A DNA stretch of 64,000 bases from Hyphomonas sp. (GTDB lineage: Bacteria; Pseudomonadota; Alphaproteobacteria; Caulobacterales; Hyphomonadaceae), in the NCBI GenBank assembly GCA_017792365.1, contig CP051229.1, positions 310,001-374,000 on the forward strand. The letters run 5' to 3'. The notes under the pieces were generated by a model. The model ran no database searches. It saw only the letters and a list, made by a program, of their open reading frames with translations, and was not told the DNA's origin. The translations under genes were made by a program, and so were the position numbers. Below, piece after piece: positions 27,034-36,641 of this stretch. Position 1 is the stretch's first letter. Each line of letters starts with the position of its first letter.

Positions 27034-28794
27034 ATGACAATAAAGACCTACCTGAAATCCAGCGCCAGCGCGGCGCTCCTTGGCGCCTGCGCGATCTTCC
27101 TATTGCCTGCAACTGCATCAGCCGACGGAACGCCGGACTGCAACTCGAGCGCAACCGAACCCTCGGGTACGGCGCTCGAGTGCGGTGTCAACGCGAGCGC
27201 CACCGGCGTCGACGCCGTTGCCGCGGGACAAGACTCAACCGCAACCGGAAATTCCACCACCGCGGTAGGCGGTGAATCGTTTACCGGTACGGTCTCTGCC
27301 GCCTCGGACCTGAATGCAGGCGGGCTGGTCGCCACCGGAGGAACGCCAGGCGCCTCGGCCATAGGCTGGCGCGCGACAGCGACCGCAGAGCGCGCACAGG
27401 CATTTGGCCATCTCGCAAGCGCTACCGGCGTTCGCTCGACCGCAGTTGGCGAGGACGCCCTCGCGGCCGGGCTGGAAGCCATCGCGATGGGTAATCTGTC
27501 ATCCGCGACCGGCGCGGACGCGATCGCGATCGGTACAACCACAATTGCAAACGGACCATCGACCACAGCCGTCGGAGGAGAGGCGAACGCTACAGGGACG
27601 GCGGCGACCGCTTTTGGCTGGCAATCCTCCGCCACAGCTGAGCGCGCGCATGCGCTGGGCCACCTGGCTACTGCCGGCGGTATCCGCTCAACGGCCGTTG
27701 GCGAAGCGGCGAATGCAAGCGGCCTGGAAAGCACGGCGGTCGGCAATCAGTCCATAGCCGACGGCGTCGACGCAACCTCATTCGGCACGGTCGCGGCGGC
27801 GAACGGCAACTCGACCACGGCGCTCGGCGGCGAAGCCTTTACCGGCACTGTGGCGGCGGGCGCCGACTTAAACGCGGGCGGGCTGGCCGCGACTGGCGGC
27901 GCCCCTGGCGCCTCGGCAATCGGTTGGAGAGCCACGGCGACGGCGGAACGCGCGCAGGCATTTGGCCATCTTGCCAGCGCATCAGGCGTGCGGTCCACCG
28001 CTGTCGGGGAAGACGCTTCCGCGAACAGTCTGGAATCAGTTTCCATCGGCAACCAGACAACCGCCACCGGCAACGACGCAGTCGCGATCGGGACAACGAC
28101 GATCGCCAACGGCAATTCTTCCACAGCGGTCGGAGGGGAGGCGACAGCCGATGGCGTCGCCGCTACCGCCTATGGCTGGCAGTCTTCCGCGACCGCTGAA
28201 CGCGCACACGCAATTGGCCACCTCGCTTCAGCAAGCGGCGTGCGTTCGACAGCCGTCGGCGAGGCTGCGACCGCGAGCGCAGATGGCGCAGTAGCGCTCG
28301 GCAACCAGGCGACGGCGGCGGCCGCCAACGCGGTGGCCATCGGCAATGGTGCAGCCGCAACGCGTGACAATCAGGTCGCCGTAGGCGCGTCAACCAGCAC
28401 GTACACGATGGCCGGGATCGGGTCCGCTTCGAGCAGAGCGGCGCAGAGCGGTCCGGTTGGTCTGGTCACGTCGGATCAAAGCGGAAATCTCGCCGTCGAT
28501 TATTCGATGGGCCTGGGATTGATGGCGAATGCAGCCCTGATCCAGGCAAACACCGATGGCATTCGCGACAACCAGGCTGGGATCGCGTCAGCTATCGCCA
28601 TGGAATCCCCGTATGTACCCGAAGGCCATACGTACGGTCTCGCGGGCGGCTTTGGTTACTACGGCGAAGAGGGCGCCGTTGCGCTGTCAGGCGCCTATCG
28701 GCTCAACCGCAACATCCAGTTCAACGCTGGCGTGGCCGGCGGCCTCAACCGCGGCGAGACCGCCGCGCGGGCGGGCTTCTCTGCAAGCTGGTGA
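27034..28794 (+). CDS. YadA-like trimeric autotransporter adhesin
   Basis: 586 residues: a signal peptide (to about residue 31, ATASADG), a long head of 14-residue-type repeats (STAVGxxAxAxG, ATAxGxxS), a short neck/stalk, and a C-terminal YadA anchor of four strands (HTYGLAGGFGYYGEEGAVAL ... AARAGFSASW) ending in tryptophan. Trimeric adhesins of this class bind host or surface ligands. A block of about 186 residues occurs twice (starting near 27247 and 27804, both with GASAIGWRATATAERAQAFG). The ATG at 27034 is chosen because GGTGAG precedes it by about six bases. Confidence 0.9.
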   Translation: MTIKTYLKSSASAALLGACAIFLLPATASADGTPDCNSSATEPSGTALECGVNASATGVDAVAAGQDSTATGNSTTAVGGESFTGTVSAASDLNAGGLVATGGTPGASAIGWRATATAERAQAFGHLASATGVRSTAVGEDALAAGLEAIAMGNLSSATGADAIAIGTTTIANGPSTTAVGGEANATGTAATAFGWQSSATAERAHALGHLATAGGIRSTAVGEAANASGLESTAVGNQSIADGVDATSFGTVAAANGNSTTALGGEAFTGTVAAGADLNAGGLAATGGAPGASAIGWRATATAERAQAFGHLASASGVRSTAVGEDASANSLESVSIGNQTTATGNDAVAIGTTTIANGNSSTAVGGEATADGVAATAYGWQSSATAERAHAIGHLASASGVRSTAVGEAATASADGAVALGNQATAAAANAVAIGNGAAATRDNQVAVGASTSTYTMAGIGSASSRAAQSGPVGLVTSDQSGNLAVDYSMGLGLMANAALIQANTDGIRDNQAGIASAIAMESPYVPEGHTYGLAGGFGYYGEEGAVALSGAYRLNRNIQFNAGVAGGLNRGETAARAGFSASW

Positions 28795-28804
28795 CTGTGA
28801 GCAT

Positions 28805-28836
28805 GCATGCTGTCCTTCACTCGAAGGACGGCATGC
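28805..28836. terminator. hairpin after the adhesin gene
   Basis: GCATGCTGTCCTTC and its complement (one G-T/mismatch) with the loop ACTC, a 14-pair stem 10 bases after the adhesin stop. No T run follows, so it may be a non-canonical terminator or an RNA-stabilising hairpin. Confidence 0.5.
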
Positions 28837-29073
28837 GCTCTGCTCAGGGGCTCGAACTGACAACCCCGCGCACTGACGTCAATCTGTAGTCGCGCCATCT
28901 AGCCCTCTGGGAGACTCAAGCGTGCGCACTGGAGGCATCTGCTACATCGACATCGAAGACCGGCAGTCGATCACGCCGCAGCTCACCACGGGATCGTGAG
29001 ACTGGGGACTGCCGGTGCGATCGACCATGCCCACAGCCCCCATTGGCCGCAGTTTGAATATCTGCGCTTGGGA

Positions 29074-29110
29074 ATATCTCAATACCGGTTCATCGCCGGT
29101 ATTGAAATAT
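29074..29110. terminator. AT-rich hairpin at the 3' end of the DUF4198 operon
   Basis: ATATCTCAATACCGG and CCGGTATTGAAATAT form a 15-pair stem with one mismatch and the 7-base loop TTCATCG, 12 bases beyond the leftward DUF4198 stop. There is no poly-T. It probably marks the transcript end. The rest of 28795-29121 holds nothing recognisable. Confidence 0.5.
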
Positions 29111-29121
29111 CGTGATGCGGA

Positions 29122-29934
29122 CTAGCGGCCGACGCCGATGGTCAGGCTTGAAAAAATGCTCTCGAACTCGGCGCGGTCATTGCCTGGATTTGGCCAGCCC
29201 CAGATCACGTTGAACTTGAAAATTCCCTGCTCCGGCAGAGTGAACACCGCCTCGCCATCGGCGTCGGTGCGCGCCTCGGCCATGGGCTCCTCGCCAGTCT
29301 CCAGATCCGTGAGGTCGATCAGTGCGCCGGCAAGCGGCTCGCCGCGAAACAGCACCCGCACCGGAAGCTGCCGATCCTCGCCTAATCCGTACGGATGAGC
29401 TAGCGGGACGATTTCCAGCGTGTGGCCGACCGGCTCCATCGCACGGTCCGACAAGTCCGCGCCGACCTGAATGATGGCCTTGCCCCGGCGCGAATAGATT
29501 TCCGTCCCATTGGTGTCGGCCGAGCCGGCCTGCTCACGATGGGCAAGGATGTCCGAAAGCCCCTCGCTCGTTGCATACTCGTTGAACTTCTCGGCCTCGA
29601 GGTCGCTGAAGCTGTGATAGCTTTCGAGCGCCACGATATGGGTGCCCGGCGTGTCCAGAGCGATACGGGCCCCGCCCGGCGCCTCGCCCGTGCGCGGTAC
29701 GATTGCGGATTGATGATCAACCGAGCCTGAAGCCGAGTAGCTCTTCAGCGCCACGAGCCGATCCCAACGCAGATTCCAAGGCGAGACTTCGGTCCCGTGT
29801 CCGACCTGGAAATCCATGGTGACCGCTCCGGGTTCCTCCATCTGATAATCGGACGGCGCCAGCCAGAAATCATGCGCGTGCGCCGGCGTGGTCATCGCTG
29901 CGGCGATCGCCACCAGTGAGAGTGTTCGAAACAT
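29122..29934 (-). CDS. periplasmic DUF4198 (NikM-like) metal-related protein
   Basis: 270 residues with a signal peptide cleaved before HDFWLAPSDY. The N-terminal His-Asp-Phe-Trp is typical of DUF4198, whose members accompany Ni, Co or Fe uptake. A carboxypeptidase-regulatory-like beta domain follows (PLAGALIDLTDLETGEEPM, TDADGEAVFTLPEQG). It lies 36 bases after the TonB receptor gene on the same strand, so a metal or siderophore link is likely. Confidence 0.82.
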   Translation of the reverse strand: MFRTLSLVAIAAAMTTPAHAHDFWLAPSDYQMEEPGAVTMDFQVGHGTEVSPWNLRWDRLVALKSYSASGSVDHQSAIVPRTGEAPGGARIALDTPGTHIVALESYHSFSDLEAEKFNEYATSEGLSDILAHREQAGSADTNGTEIYSRRGKAIIQVGADLSDRAMEPVGHTLEIVPLAHPYGLGEDRQLPVRVLFRGEPLAGALIDLTDLETGEEPMAEARTDADGEAVFTLPEQGIFKFNVIWGWPNPGNDRAEFESIFSSLTIGVGR

Positions 29935-29970
29935 TGATCAGGCTCCTGTTCAGGACAAAAGGGTTAGGGG

Positions 29971-32079
29971 CTAGAAGAAGGTTGTCATGCGCACCCGGAA
30001 GAGCTGCGGATCGCCGCGGTTCACGGTGAACTCGTTGCGCGCCGTGTAATACTCCTCATCAAGGGCGTTCGAGAGGATGGCGTCGATGCGGTACCCGTCG
30101 ATCGTGTAGGATGCGCCGAGATCGACGAGCGTGTAGGCGGGACGGACGAGCTGGTTCTGCGCCGACGCGAACGCCTCCCCGGTATGGCTGACGCCGCCGC
30201 TCAGTCTCAGGTTTCGCAGGAAACCATCCTGAAACGTGTACGAAGCAAAGGCGCTGACCCGGTGTTGCGCCGCGCCGGGACGCTCAAGGCCAATCCGCGT
30301 CGGATCGGTGTCTTCGGTGATCTCGGTCTCGAGGTAGAGATACCCGCCCGTAACCGCGAGCGCCGGCGTCGGCCGCCAGACAAGCTCGACCTCGGCGCCG
30401 GTGCTCCGTTCCTCGCCGACCTGGACGAGAAACGCCGCATCCACAGGATCGGGCACGAGAATCCCCTCGCGCGTGATCTCGAACAGCGACAGGGTGCCGG
30501 AGACGCCTGCATACTCGCGGGTCTTCACGCCGACCTCGACTTGGCTGAAATGTTCCGGCTCGAAGCGCTCACCCGTCCGGCTCTGGTCCGCAGCGATGCC
30601 GCTATTGGCGTCAAACCCGGTATTGTATCCGGCGAACACCGACAGCGTCTCGTTCAGCGCATAGGCGCCGCCAAGCTGATAGAGCGTTTCAGACAGATCC
30701 TCATCCAGACCGAAGGAATCGGTAAAATTGGTGTCGCTCTGCCGGATCGCGGCGGTGACGGTCGCATCGCCAAACCGGATCACGTCCTGAACGAAAAACT
30801 CGTGCGTGCGGTCCTTCGACGTAAAGGCGAAGGGCGCCCCGGGCTCCAGCGGCGCCTGCAGGTATGTCGGCGCAACGACGCTGATGGGCGGCACGTCAGC
30901 ATTGCTGACCGAGCGATTGTCCACAAACAGGTAGAAATCGAAATACTCGTATCCCAGACTGACCTCGTGAGCGATCGCGCCGGTGTCGAACGCGCCGATC
31001 ACCACGCCGCGCGCATTATACTGCTCCTCCTCAAGCTCCAGCTCCCGCGCCCGGCTTCGGGGTACCGTCAGCGTGTCCGGATCGAGCGGACCGAGCGTGC
31101 GGACCTCCGCCTGATCGAAATTCACCGTGCTGCGACGGGCCGCCAGTTCAACGCGCCAGGCGTCGGAAATTTCATATGTGCCGTAGAGGGACAGGATGTC
31201 GCCGAAGCTGTCGGTAAAATCAAAAGCCGGCTCGCCGAGATAAATGTTCTCCTCGATCGTCACCACGTCCCGGTCGGTGATCGTGCCGCTCACGGGCAGG
31301 CCGACACGCGTCATCGCGTCGTCGTCCTTGTTGGAAACATTCTCGTATGTGATCGCGCCGCGAAACGGACCGTCATCGTCATAGGCGAACACGATCGAAT
31401 AATTGTCGCGCTCCACTTCGGAAAAATCGATGAAACTGTCGGAGCGCTCGACCTCGCCGGTGACGCGCACGCCAAAGCCGCCGCCAAGCGGCGCAGACAC
31501 GTCCGCGGCAAAAATCTTGGTGTCCCGCTCGCCCAGTGTCACCGATGCGTTCGCCGCAAACCTCTCCAACGGACGTTTGGTGACGATATTCACGACGCCG
31601 CCAGGCCCGCCGGATCCATAGACCAACCCGGCCGGCCCCTTCACAACATCGATCCGTTCCACATTGTTGAGAGCCGACTGGTCGATGTCGGAGAAGTCGA
31701 TATCCCGCAGCCCGTCCCGATAGATCACCGCGGGTTGGCCGCGCAGCTGCAGGGACGCCGTGCCGAATGGTGTCGTACGCGATAGATTGTTCGACGCCCC
31801 GGGAACCGTCTGCAACAATTCGCCAAGCGACAGCGCGCCGGTATCATCGATCAGGTCACGCGTCAGAACCTGCACGGACTGGGGCGTCTCAAGCAGGTCG
31901 ATGTCGCTATAGCCAGGCGCGTTGGATTGCTCGGCCGTGTATTGCGCCGCTTCGCGCGCGCCTCGAACGATGACAGTCTCATCAGCCCGCTGGTCGGGCG
32001 ATACCTGCGCATGAGCGATGCAAGCGCCGCCAGAGATCGCCGCCGCGACCAACGAACAATGCAAAACGCGCAACACCAT
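29971..32079 (-). CDS. TonB-dependent siderophore-type receptor
   Basis: 702 residues: a signal peptide to about residue 24, a plug domain (about 60-170: LLETPQSVQVLTRDLIDDTG, LRGQPAVIYRDGLRDI, IDVVKGPAGLVYGSGGPGG) and a 22-strand barrel ending in F (RMTTFF). The plug wording is that of the siderophore (FhuE/FpvA-like) subfamily. GGGGAG lies close to the ATG; a GTG three bases later is an alternative start. It leads an operon with DUF4198. No clear Fur box was identified upstream. Confidence 0.88.
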   Translation of the reverse strand: MVLRVLHCSLVAAAISGGACIAHAQVSPDQRADETVIVRGAREAAQYTAEQSNAPGYSDIDLLETPQSVQVLTRDLIDDTGALSLGELLQTVPGASNNLSRTTPFGTASLQLRGQPAVIYRDGLRDIDFSDIDQSALNNVERIDVVKGPAGLVYGSGGPGGVVNIVTKRPLERFAANASVTLGERDTKIFAADVSAPLGGGFGVRVTGEVERSDSFIDFSEVERDNYSIVFAYDDDGPFRGAITYENVSNKDDDAMTRVGLPVSGTITDRDVVTIEENIYLGEPAFDFTDSFGDILSLYGTYEISDAWRVELAARRSTVNFDQAEVRTLGPLDPDTLTVPRSRARELELEEEQYNARGVVIGAFDTGAIAHEVSLGYEYFDFYLFVDNRSVSNADVPPISVVAPTYLQAPLEPGAPFAFTSKDRTHEFFVQDVIRFGDATVTAAIRQSDTNFTDSFGLDEDLSETLYQLGGAYALNETLSVFAGYNTGFDANSGIAADQSRTGERFEPEHFSQVEVGVKTREYAGVSGTLSLFEITREGILVPDPVDAAFLVQVGEERSTGAEVELVWRPTPALAVTGGYLYLETEITEDTDPTRIGLERPGAAQHRVSAFASYTFQDGFLRNLRLSGGVSHTGEAFASAQNQLVRPAYTLVDLGASYTIDGYRIDAILSNALDEEYYTARNEFTVNRGDPQLFRVRMTTFF

Positions 32080-32319
32080 TCTCCCCGAAAATCACGTTCA
32101 GATACGGGGATGGCGCACGGCCGGGTGCAAATTTGAGCAGCTCTGGCCGGATCAAGCGTTTGCGCTCTCCCGCCAACTGATGCGCAAAGCCAAAGGCGCG
32201 CTACCTGGCGTATGCGCCCCATCGACGGACGCGGACACAGTAACGATCGACTCGAACAGACAGCACGGACAAACGACTGTCGCCAAATCGAGAGCAACGC
32301 TCTCGTACCGCGTCGTTAC

Positions 32320-33904
32320 CTATCCTTTCGCGGAAAGCTGAGCCGAGCCGCGCTCCACCGCAAATCGGGCTCGGGTCGAGATATTCCCGCCCGGTGCTGA
32401 GACCTTGTCCATAACGCGAAACGTGGTTTTCCACTGTTCGCGCGTCACATCGCAAAGGACATAGCCGCGCTGCTGGTTGATGAACTTGAGCTGCGGATTG
32501 ACGCCGGGCAGGGCGCGCGCCGTCTCGGACTGATCCTGTCCATCGCCGGACGAACTGATCGAGGTCGCCACGAACTCCAGCGCGATGGGTTTGGCCGTGG
32601 GCTGCGAGCCGTCAAGGTGCACCTCTCCGGCGTAGTTCACATGTTCATCGCCCGTAAGCACGATGACATTCTCAACGCCTGCGTCAGCGATGTTGGACAG
32701 GACGCGGTTGCGTGGTGTGCGGTATCCCGCCCAGCTGTCGACGTTCGCGCGGAACGCTGCGCTGGGGTCCCGGTCGAGATCCATCATCATCACCTGCTGG
32801 GCCAGCACGTTCCAGCGCGCAGGCGAGGCTGCAAGGCCCTGCGCCAGCCAACGCTCCTGCTCTTCGCCAAGAAAGTGCTCCGCGGAATCGAGATCGGTGC
32901 ACCCGGCGTTCTCATCCGCGCACGGCTGATCCGAGCGGTATTGGCGCGTATCAAGCAGGCTCAGGTTGAGGAGGTCGCCCCACTGATGCCTGCGATATAG
33001 CTGGAGGGCCGACGCGCGCGGCAGCGAGGTCCGGCGCAGCGGCATATGCTCATAGTAGGCCTGCGCTGCGGCCTGGCGGCGGAAGGCGAAGAGCTCGGCC
33101 GTGTTGCCCGCCTCGTCCCACGTCGAGGCCCAGTTGTTGTCGGTCTCATGATCGTCCCACACGACATACCACGGCGCGGCGGCATGGGCGGCCTTGAGAT
33201 CGGGGTCGGCCTTGTAGAGCGCATAGCGACGGCGATAATCGTCGATCGAGTAGATCTCATAAGGCGGATGCCGCCGATCCAGCAATGCGGTTGGCGTCTC
33301 GGGCGGGACCGGATCGCCGGCATTTTCGTAGATGTAGTCCCCATAGCAGAAGACGAAGTCCGGATCGTCGGCAACCAGGTGGCGATACGCCGTATAGAGG
33401 CCCGACTGGTAATTCTGGCAGCCAGCCACCGCGAACCGAACAGACTGTGCAGCGCCGTCAATCGCCGGCGCCGTGCGTGCAAGGCCTTGAGGGCTCTCGG
33501 CGCCGCCAGCGCGGAACCGATACCAGTAGGGACGACCGGCCGCCAATCCTGACAGTTCAACGTGGACCGAATGTCCAAGATGCGGTGCGGCGATGGTCTG
33601 CCCGCGGCGGACCGGGCGGAAAATTGCTCATCCTCGGCGACTTCCCAGTCCGACGATGGGCTGCGAGGCGACGCCGAATCCGGTTTCAAGGGTCTGGGCG
33701 CGGGCGCGTCCAGATCACGAAGCCATCGGATGTAGGATCTCCCGACGCGACGCCCAACTGGAATGGGTCATCGAAGAAGCGTGTCTGACCAATCGCCGTC
33801 TGGGCCATAAGCGGCGCGCCAACGAACACCCCAGCCGCTGCGCCGAATTTCCGGATCAGCTCCCTGCGGTTATGCGCCTGTCGTTCGTCGTGCCGCCTGT
33901 TCAT
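32320..33904 (-). pseudogene. phoD: Tat-exported alkaline phosphatase PhoD, frame broken near the N-terminus
   Basis: The ATG at 33904 starts a Tat signal (HNRRELIRKFGAAAG) and the PhoD N-domain (FQLGVASGDPTSDGFVIWTR). Between about 33700 and 33590 the match moves through other frames (LETGFGVASQPIV, then DWEVAEDEQF, then RRGQTIAAPHLGHSVHVELS). The catalytic domain is intact: VAGCQNYQSGLYTAYRHL, DFVFCYGDYIYE, VWDDHETDNNW and LTGDEHVNYAG carry the metal ligands. PhoD hydrolyses phosphodiesters and monoesters in the periplasm or after T2SS secretion. About three indels in 110 bases suggest sequencing error or decay. Confidence 0.83.
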
Positions 33905-34143
33905 GTCGCCGCCGCCATCCATAAGAGGCGCAGAGCCTACGGACCGCAAATTACATCAGTGTGACACGAGCGACCGTGAGGGCCGTACCGGGCTGCACGC
34001 TTGCGGCGTCACTGTCTGTTTCGGCGAACTGCCGACGGTCGAGCCACACGCACTCGGCGCCCGGAATGAGTCACCGCCGACGTTACCCAAAACGAGAATG
34101 GGCAGCGCAGGAGCGACGGAACGACTTGAACTATCGATTTATC

Positions 34144-34189
34144 TGGTGCCGGCTGCAGGATCGAACCCGCGACCTGATGATTACAAATC
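34144..34189 (-). repeat. 3' end of tRNA-Thr(TGT), island attachment site copy 2
   Basis: The same tRNA 3' fragment as at 5922-5968, 46 bases with a 6-base instead of 7-base T-loop. The acceptor 3' end and CCA are present, but the 5' half is absent. The shared sequence continues rightwards for about 90 bases towards the integrase. It marks the junction between two tandem insertions. Confidence 0.75.
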
Positions 34190-34309
34190 TTAGGACGGGC
34201 TGTTCGCGCCCGCTCGCCCACGTCCAAAAAAGCATAATGTGATCAGTGGGCTATTGCGATCCGACGCTCGCTCGTGTCCGGTGCTGTTCTGTCGTTTCCG
34301 GCCGTTTTT

Positions 34310-34365
34310 GTTACCCAAAACGTTACCCAGAAACGACCCTGAGATGTTCGGGAGCGACCCTGAGA
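34310..34365 (+). repeat. short direct repeats before the integrase (arm-type site candidates)
   Basis: GTTACCC occurs at 34310-34316 and 34322-34328, within the longer GTTACCCAAAAC / GTTACCCAGAAAC, and again at 34082-34088. CGACCCTGAGA occurs at 34334-34344 and 34355-34365, 21 bases (two helical turns) apart, just before the start codon. Such spaced repeats resemble integrase or excisionase arm sites or an autoregulatory operator. Confidence 0.45.
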
Positions 34366-34366
34366 C

Positions 34367-35578
34367 ATGGCCACGAAACGGCTGACAGACACTGGCATCG
34401 CCAACCTCAATCCGCCCGCGGCCGGCAGGCTGGAAATCTGGGATGCGCTCGTTCCCGGGCTTGGCTTGAGGGTTGGGGCACGTCGCAAGACGTTCGTGGT
34501 CATGGCCCGCGCTGAAGGCAGACTCCGCCGGGTATCCCTCGGCGTGTTTCCGGGAATGGGCGTCGCAGAGGCGCGCAAAAAGGCGCGCGAGATCATCGAG
34601 CAGGCGCAGAACGGAATTGATCCGGTCGAGGCTCGGCGTGAAGCGAAAGTCGCGAAGACGCAGCAACGCGCAAACACCATCTCTGCAACTGTCGAGGAGT
34701 ATATCGAGCGCTACGCCAAACCGCGCCAGCGCAGCTGGCTGCAGACCAAGCGCCGGCTTGAGATCTATCTCGTCGATGAGCTTGGCGACACACCGGTCTC
34801 CAGTCTGACGCGCGCCGATATCGTCAGGGTTGTGCTGGAGAAAGGATTTGCAACCGGCGCAAACCGGACGCTTGCCAATATCAAGACCTACCTGCGCTGG
34901 TGTGCAGAACGGGGACTGATCGAGAGATCGCCTGCAGATCTGCTACGTCCCCCATCTCCGGAAGTCTCCCGCGACCGGGTTCTCACGAACAAGGAACTGG
35001 CGGCTGTCTGGCGCGCGTCGTTGAGCGCAGGGTATCCGTATGGCGACATCGTTCGGCTCCTCGCCCTCACCGGTCAGCGTCGCGAGGAGGTGGGAGGCAT
35101 GGCTTGGGATGAGTTGGACCTGAAAGAAAAGACGTGGACGATCAGCGCGGTTCGTAACAAGGGAGACAGGCTGCACGTCGTGCCGCTGACAACGCCGGCG
35201 CTGGCAATCCTGCGAGACATCGAGCAGGTTGGCCCTCTGGTGTTTCCGTCGCGAGCAGACGTGATGGGCGAGACGTCTTTTTCAGGCTGGAGCAGGGCCA
35301 AGCGTCGGCTCGACAAGTCGAGCGGCGTAACGAACTGGCGTCTGCACGATCTGCGGCGTACGGCGGCTACCGGTATGGCGAGGCTAGGCGTAGCTCCGTT
35401 CGTTGTTGAACGCGTGTTGAACCATGCGACGTCAGCTGCCGGACCATTGGCCGCCGTCTATCAGCGTTACGACTACGCGAAGGAGAAAGAGGAGGCGTTG
35501 CACGACTGGTCGAATGAAGTCTTGCGGATCGTCTCGAAAGAAGCTGAGAATAATCCCTCCGCGATCGCGGCCGAGTGA
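34367..35578 (+). CDS. tyrosine-type site-specific integrase (P4/DUF4102 family)
   Basis: 403 residues: an N-terminal DUF4102 arm-binding domain (RLTDTGIANLNPPAAGRLEI), a core-binding SAM-like domain (about 100-190) and a catalytic domain. Catalytic boxes are LLALTGQRREEVGGMAW (Arg I), LHDLRRTAATGMARLGV (HxxR), VLNHATS (His) and the Tyr in AAVYQRYDY. The gene appears intact. It starts about 180 bases from the tRNA-Thr fragment and reads away from it, as in genomic islands integrated in tRNA genes. Close relatives lie at 6077-6698 (decayed) and 45778-46154 (fragment). Confidence 0.93.
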   Translation: MATKRLTDTGIANLNPPAAGRLEIWDALVPGLGLRVGARRKTFVVMARAEGRLRRVSLGVFPGMGVAEARKKAREIIEQAQNGIDPVEARREAKVAKTQQRANTISATVEEYIERYAKPRQRSWLQTKRRLEIYLVDELGDTPVSSLTRADIVRVVLEKGFATGANRTLANIKTYLRWCAERGLIERSPADLLRPPSPEVSRDRVLTNKELAAVWRASLSAGYPYGDIVRLLALTGQRREEVGGMAWDELDLKEKTWTISAVRNKGDRLHVVPLTTPALAILRDIEQVGPLVFPSRADVMGETSFSGWSRAKRRLDKSSGVTNWRLHDLRRTAATGMARLGVAPFVVERVLNHATSAAGPLAAVYQRYDYAKEKEEALHDWSNEVLRIVSKEAENNPSAIAAE

Positions 35579-35938
35579 CGTCGATTGGCCGCTTGAGGCC
35601 GTTGGCTAACAGAGGCTGACAGGGAAGCTATCGCGTCAGCTTGTTTCCTTCGCGAGGTATCCGTGAAGCGTTGGGGCAGCCGGTCCGCCGACATTTCGGC
35701 GCTGAGGTTCGCGAGCTAGCCAATTCAGAGCGGAGGTCCGCACATCAAATGCATGACGCGCTCACAGTTGAGTGGGCCGCGCCCATGAAGCTGGGCAGCT
35801 GCGCCAGCGCCTAAGCGCTCACGCCAACTATTCGAGCGCAGTTTCGACGTGCTACGCTCGTCCAGAGATTTGTAAAACGTGAACGTCAGCCGAGCATGCG
35901 GAGACGCGCTGACCTCGCGAACGCGGAGAGTGGCTCAA
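35579..35938. other. gene-free stretch after the integrase
   Basis: About 360 bases with no recognisable gene, repeat or hairpin. The last ~20 bases carry the ribosome site (GGAGAG) of the FMN reductase gene. Confidence 0.45.
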
Positions 35939-36550
35939 ATGCCAGCAACCAAAAAGCATAGAGAGCTGCCGCTCATTGTCGGCTTTGGAGGCTCTATCCG
36001 CGAAGGTTCGGCCACTGACATAGCTCTCCTCTCCGCTCTGCGAAGTGCAGAGAAGGCTGGCGCCAGAACGAAATTCTACGGTGGGCAGTACCTCAAACGA
36101 ATGCCGTTCTACAACCCTGCGGACGAAGAGCGGACCGTGGAACAGTCAGAGTTTCTGGCAAGTATTCGCGAAGCTGATGGGCTGATCGTCGCGTCGACAT
36201 CCTACGGCAGCAACATCTCCGGTCTGGTGAAGAACGCGCTGGATCTGATCTGCGACCTTAGTGACGACGCTCGGCCGTTTCTTCAGGGAAGAGCGGTCTC
36301 GTGCATCGTGACCGGTGTCGGCGGTGGGCAGTCCGAGGCCATGGCGTTGATGGCGCTAAGATCGACGGTGCACGAATATGGCGCTTGGACGACGCCAACT
36401 GGCGTGACACTGAATTATGAGACGGCAGAGTTCTCGGTCCTGGGCTTTTGTCTGGATCCAAAGATCGCGGCGCGACTGGACAGGGCCGGACGCGATGTGT
36501 TCGATTTTGCAATCGCGCATACCCTTTTCGCGAACGAGGAGGTCAGTTGA
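35939..36550 (+). CDS. NADPH-dependent FMN reductase family protein
   Basis: 203 residues with a flavodoxin-like fold: VGFGGSIREGSATDIALL (phosphate loop), PFYNPADE, VASTSYGSNISGLVKNALDL (flavin-binding loop) and VTGVGGGQSEAMALMALRS. These enzymes reduce FMN or quinones with NAD(P)H. SD GGAGAG precedes the ATG at 35939. It may feed reduced flavin to partner enzymes of the island, such as the old yellow enzyme further on. Confidence 0.85.
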   Translation: MPATKKHRELPLIVGFGGSIREGSATDIALLSALRSAEKAGARTKFYGGQYLKRMPFYNPADEERTVEQSEFLASIREADGLIVASTSYGSNISGLVKNALDLICDLSDDARPFLQGRAVSCIVTGVGGGQSEAMALMALRSTVHEYGAWTTPTGVTLNYETAEFSVLGFCLDPKIAARLDRAGRDVFDFAIAHTLFANEEVS

Positions 36551-36641
36551 GGTTGCTTATGGCGGATCGCCAGCGTCGAGCGGTACGGCACGCGCGTGTT
36601 CGGCGTGCGCTGCGGTACACTGCCGGTCGCCGGAGGGCCTG

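Noticed and set aside
27034-28794. tandem DNA repeat array or CRISPR-like array
   Set aside because: The repeats are in-frame protein repeats of an adhesin head with signal peptide and membrane anchor.
35579-35938. remnant transposase after the integrase
   Set aside because: I looked for DDE or inverted-repeat signs and found none.
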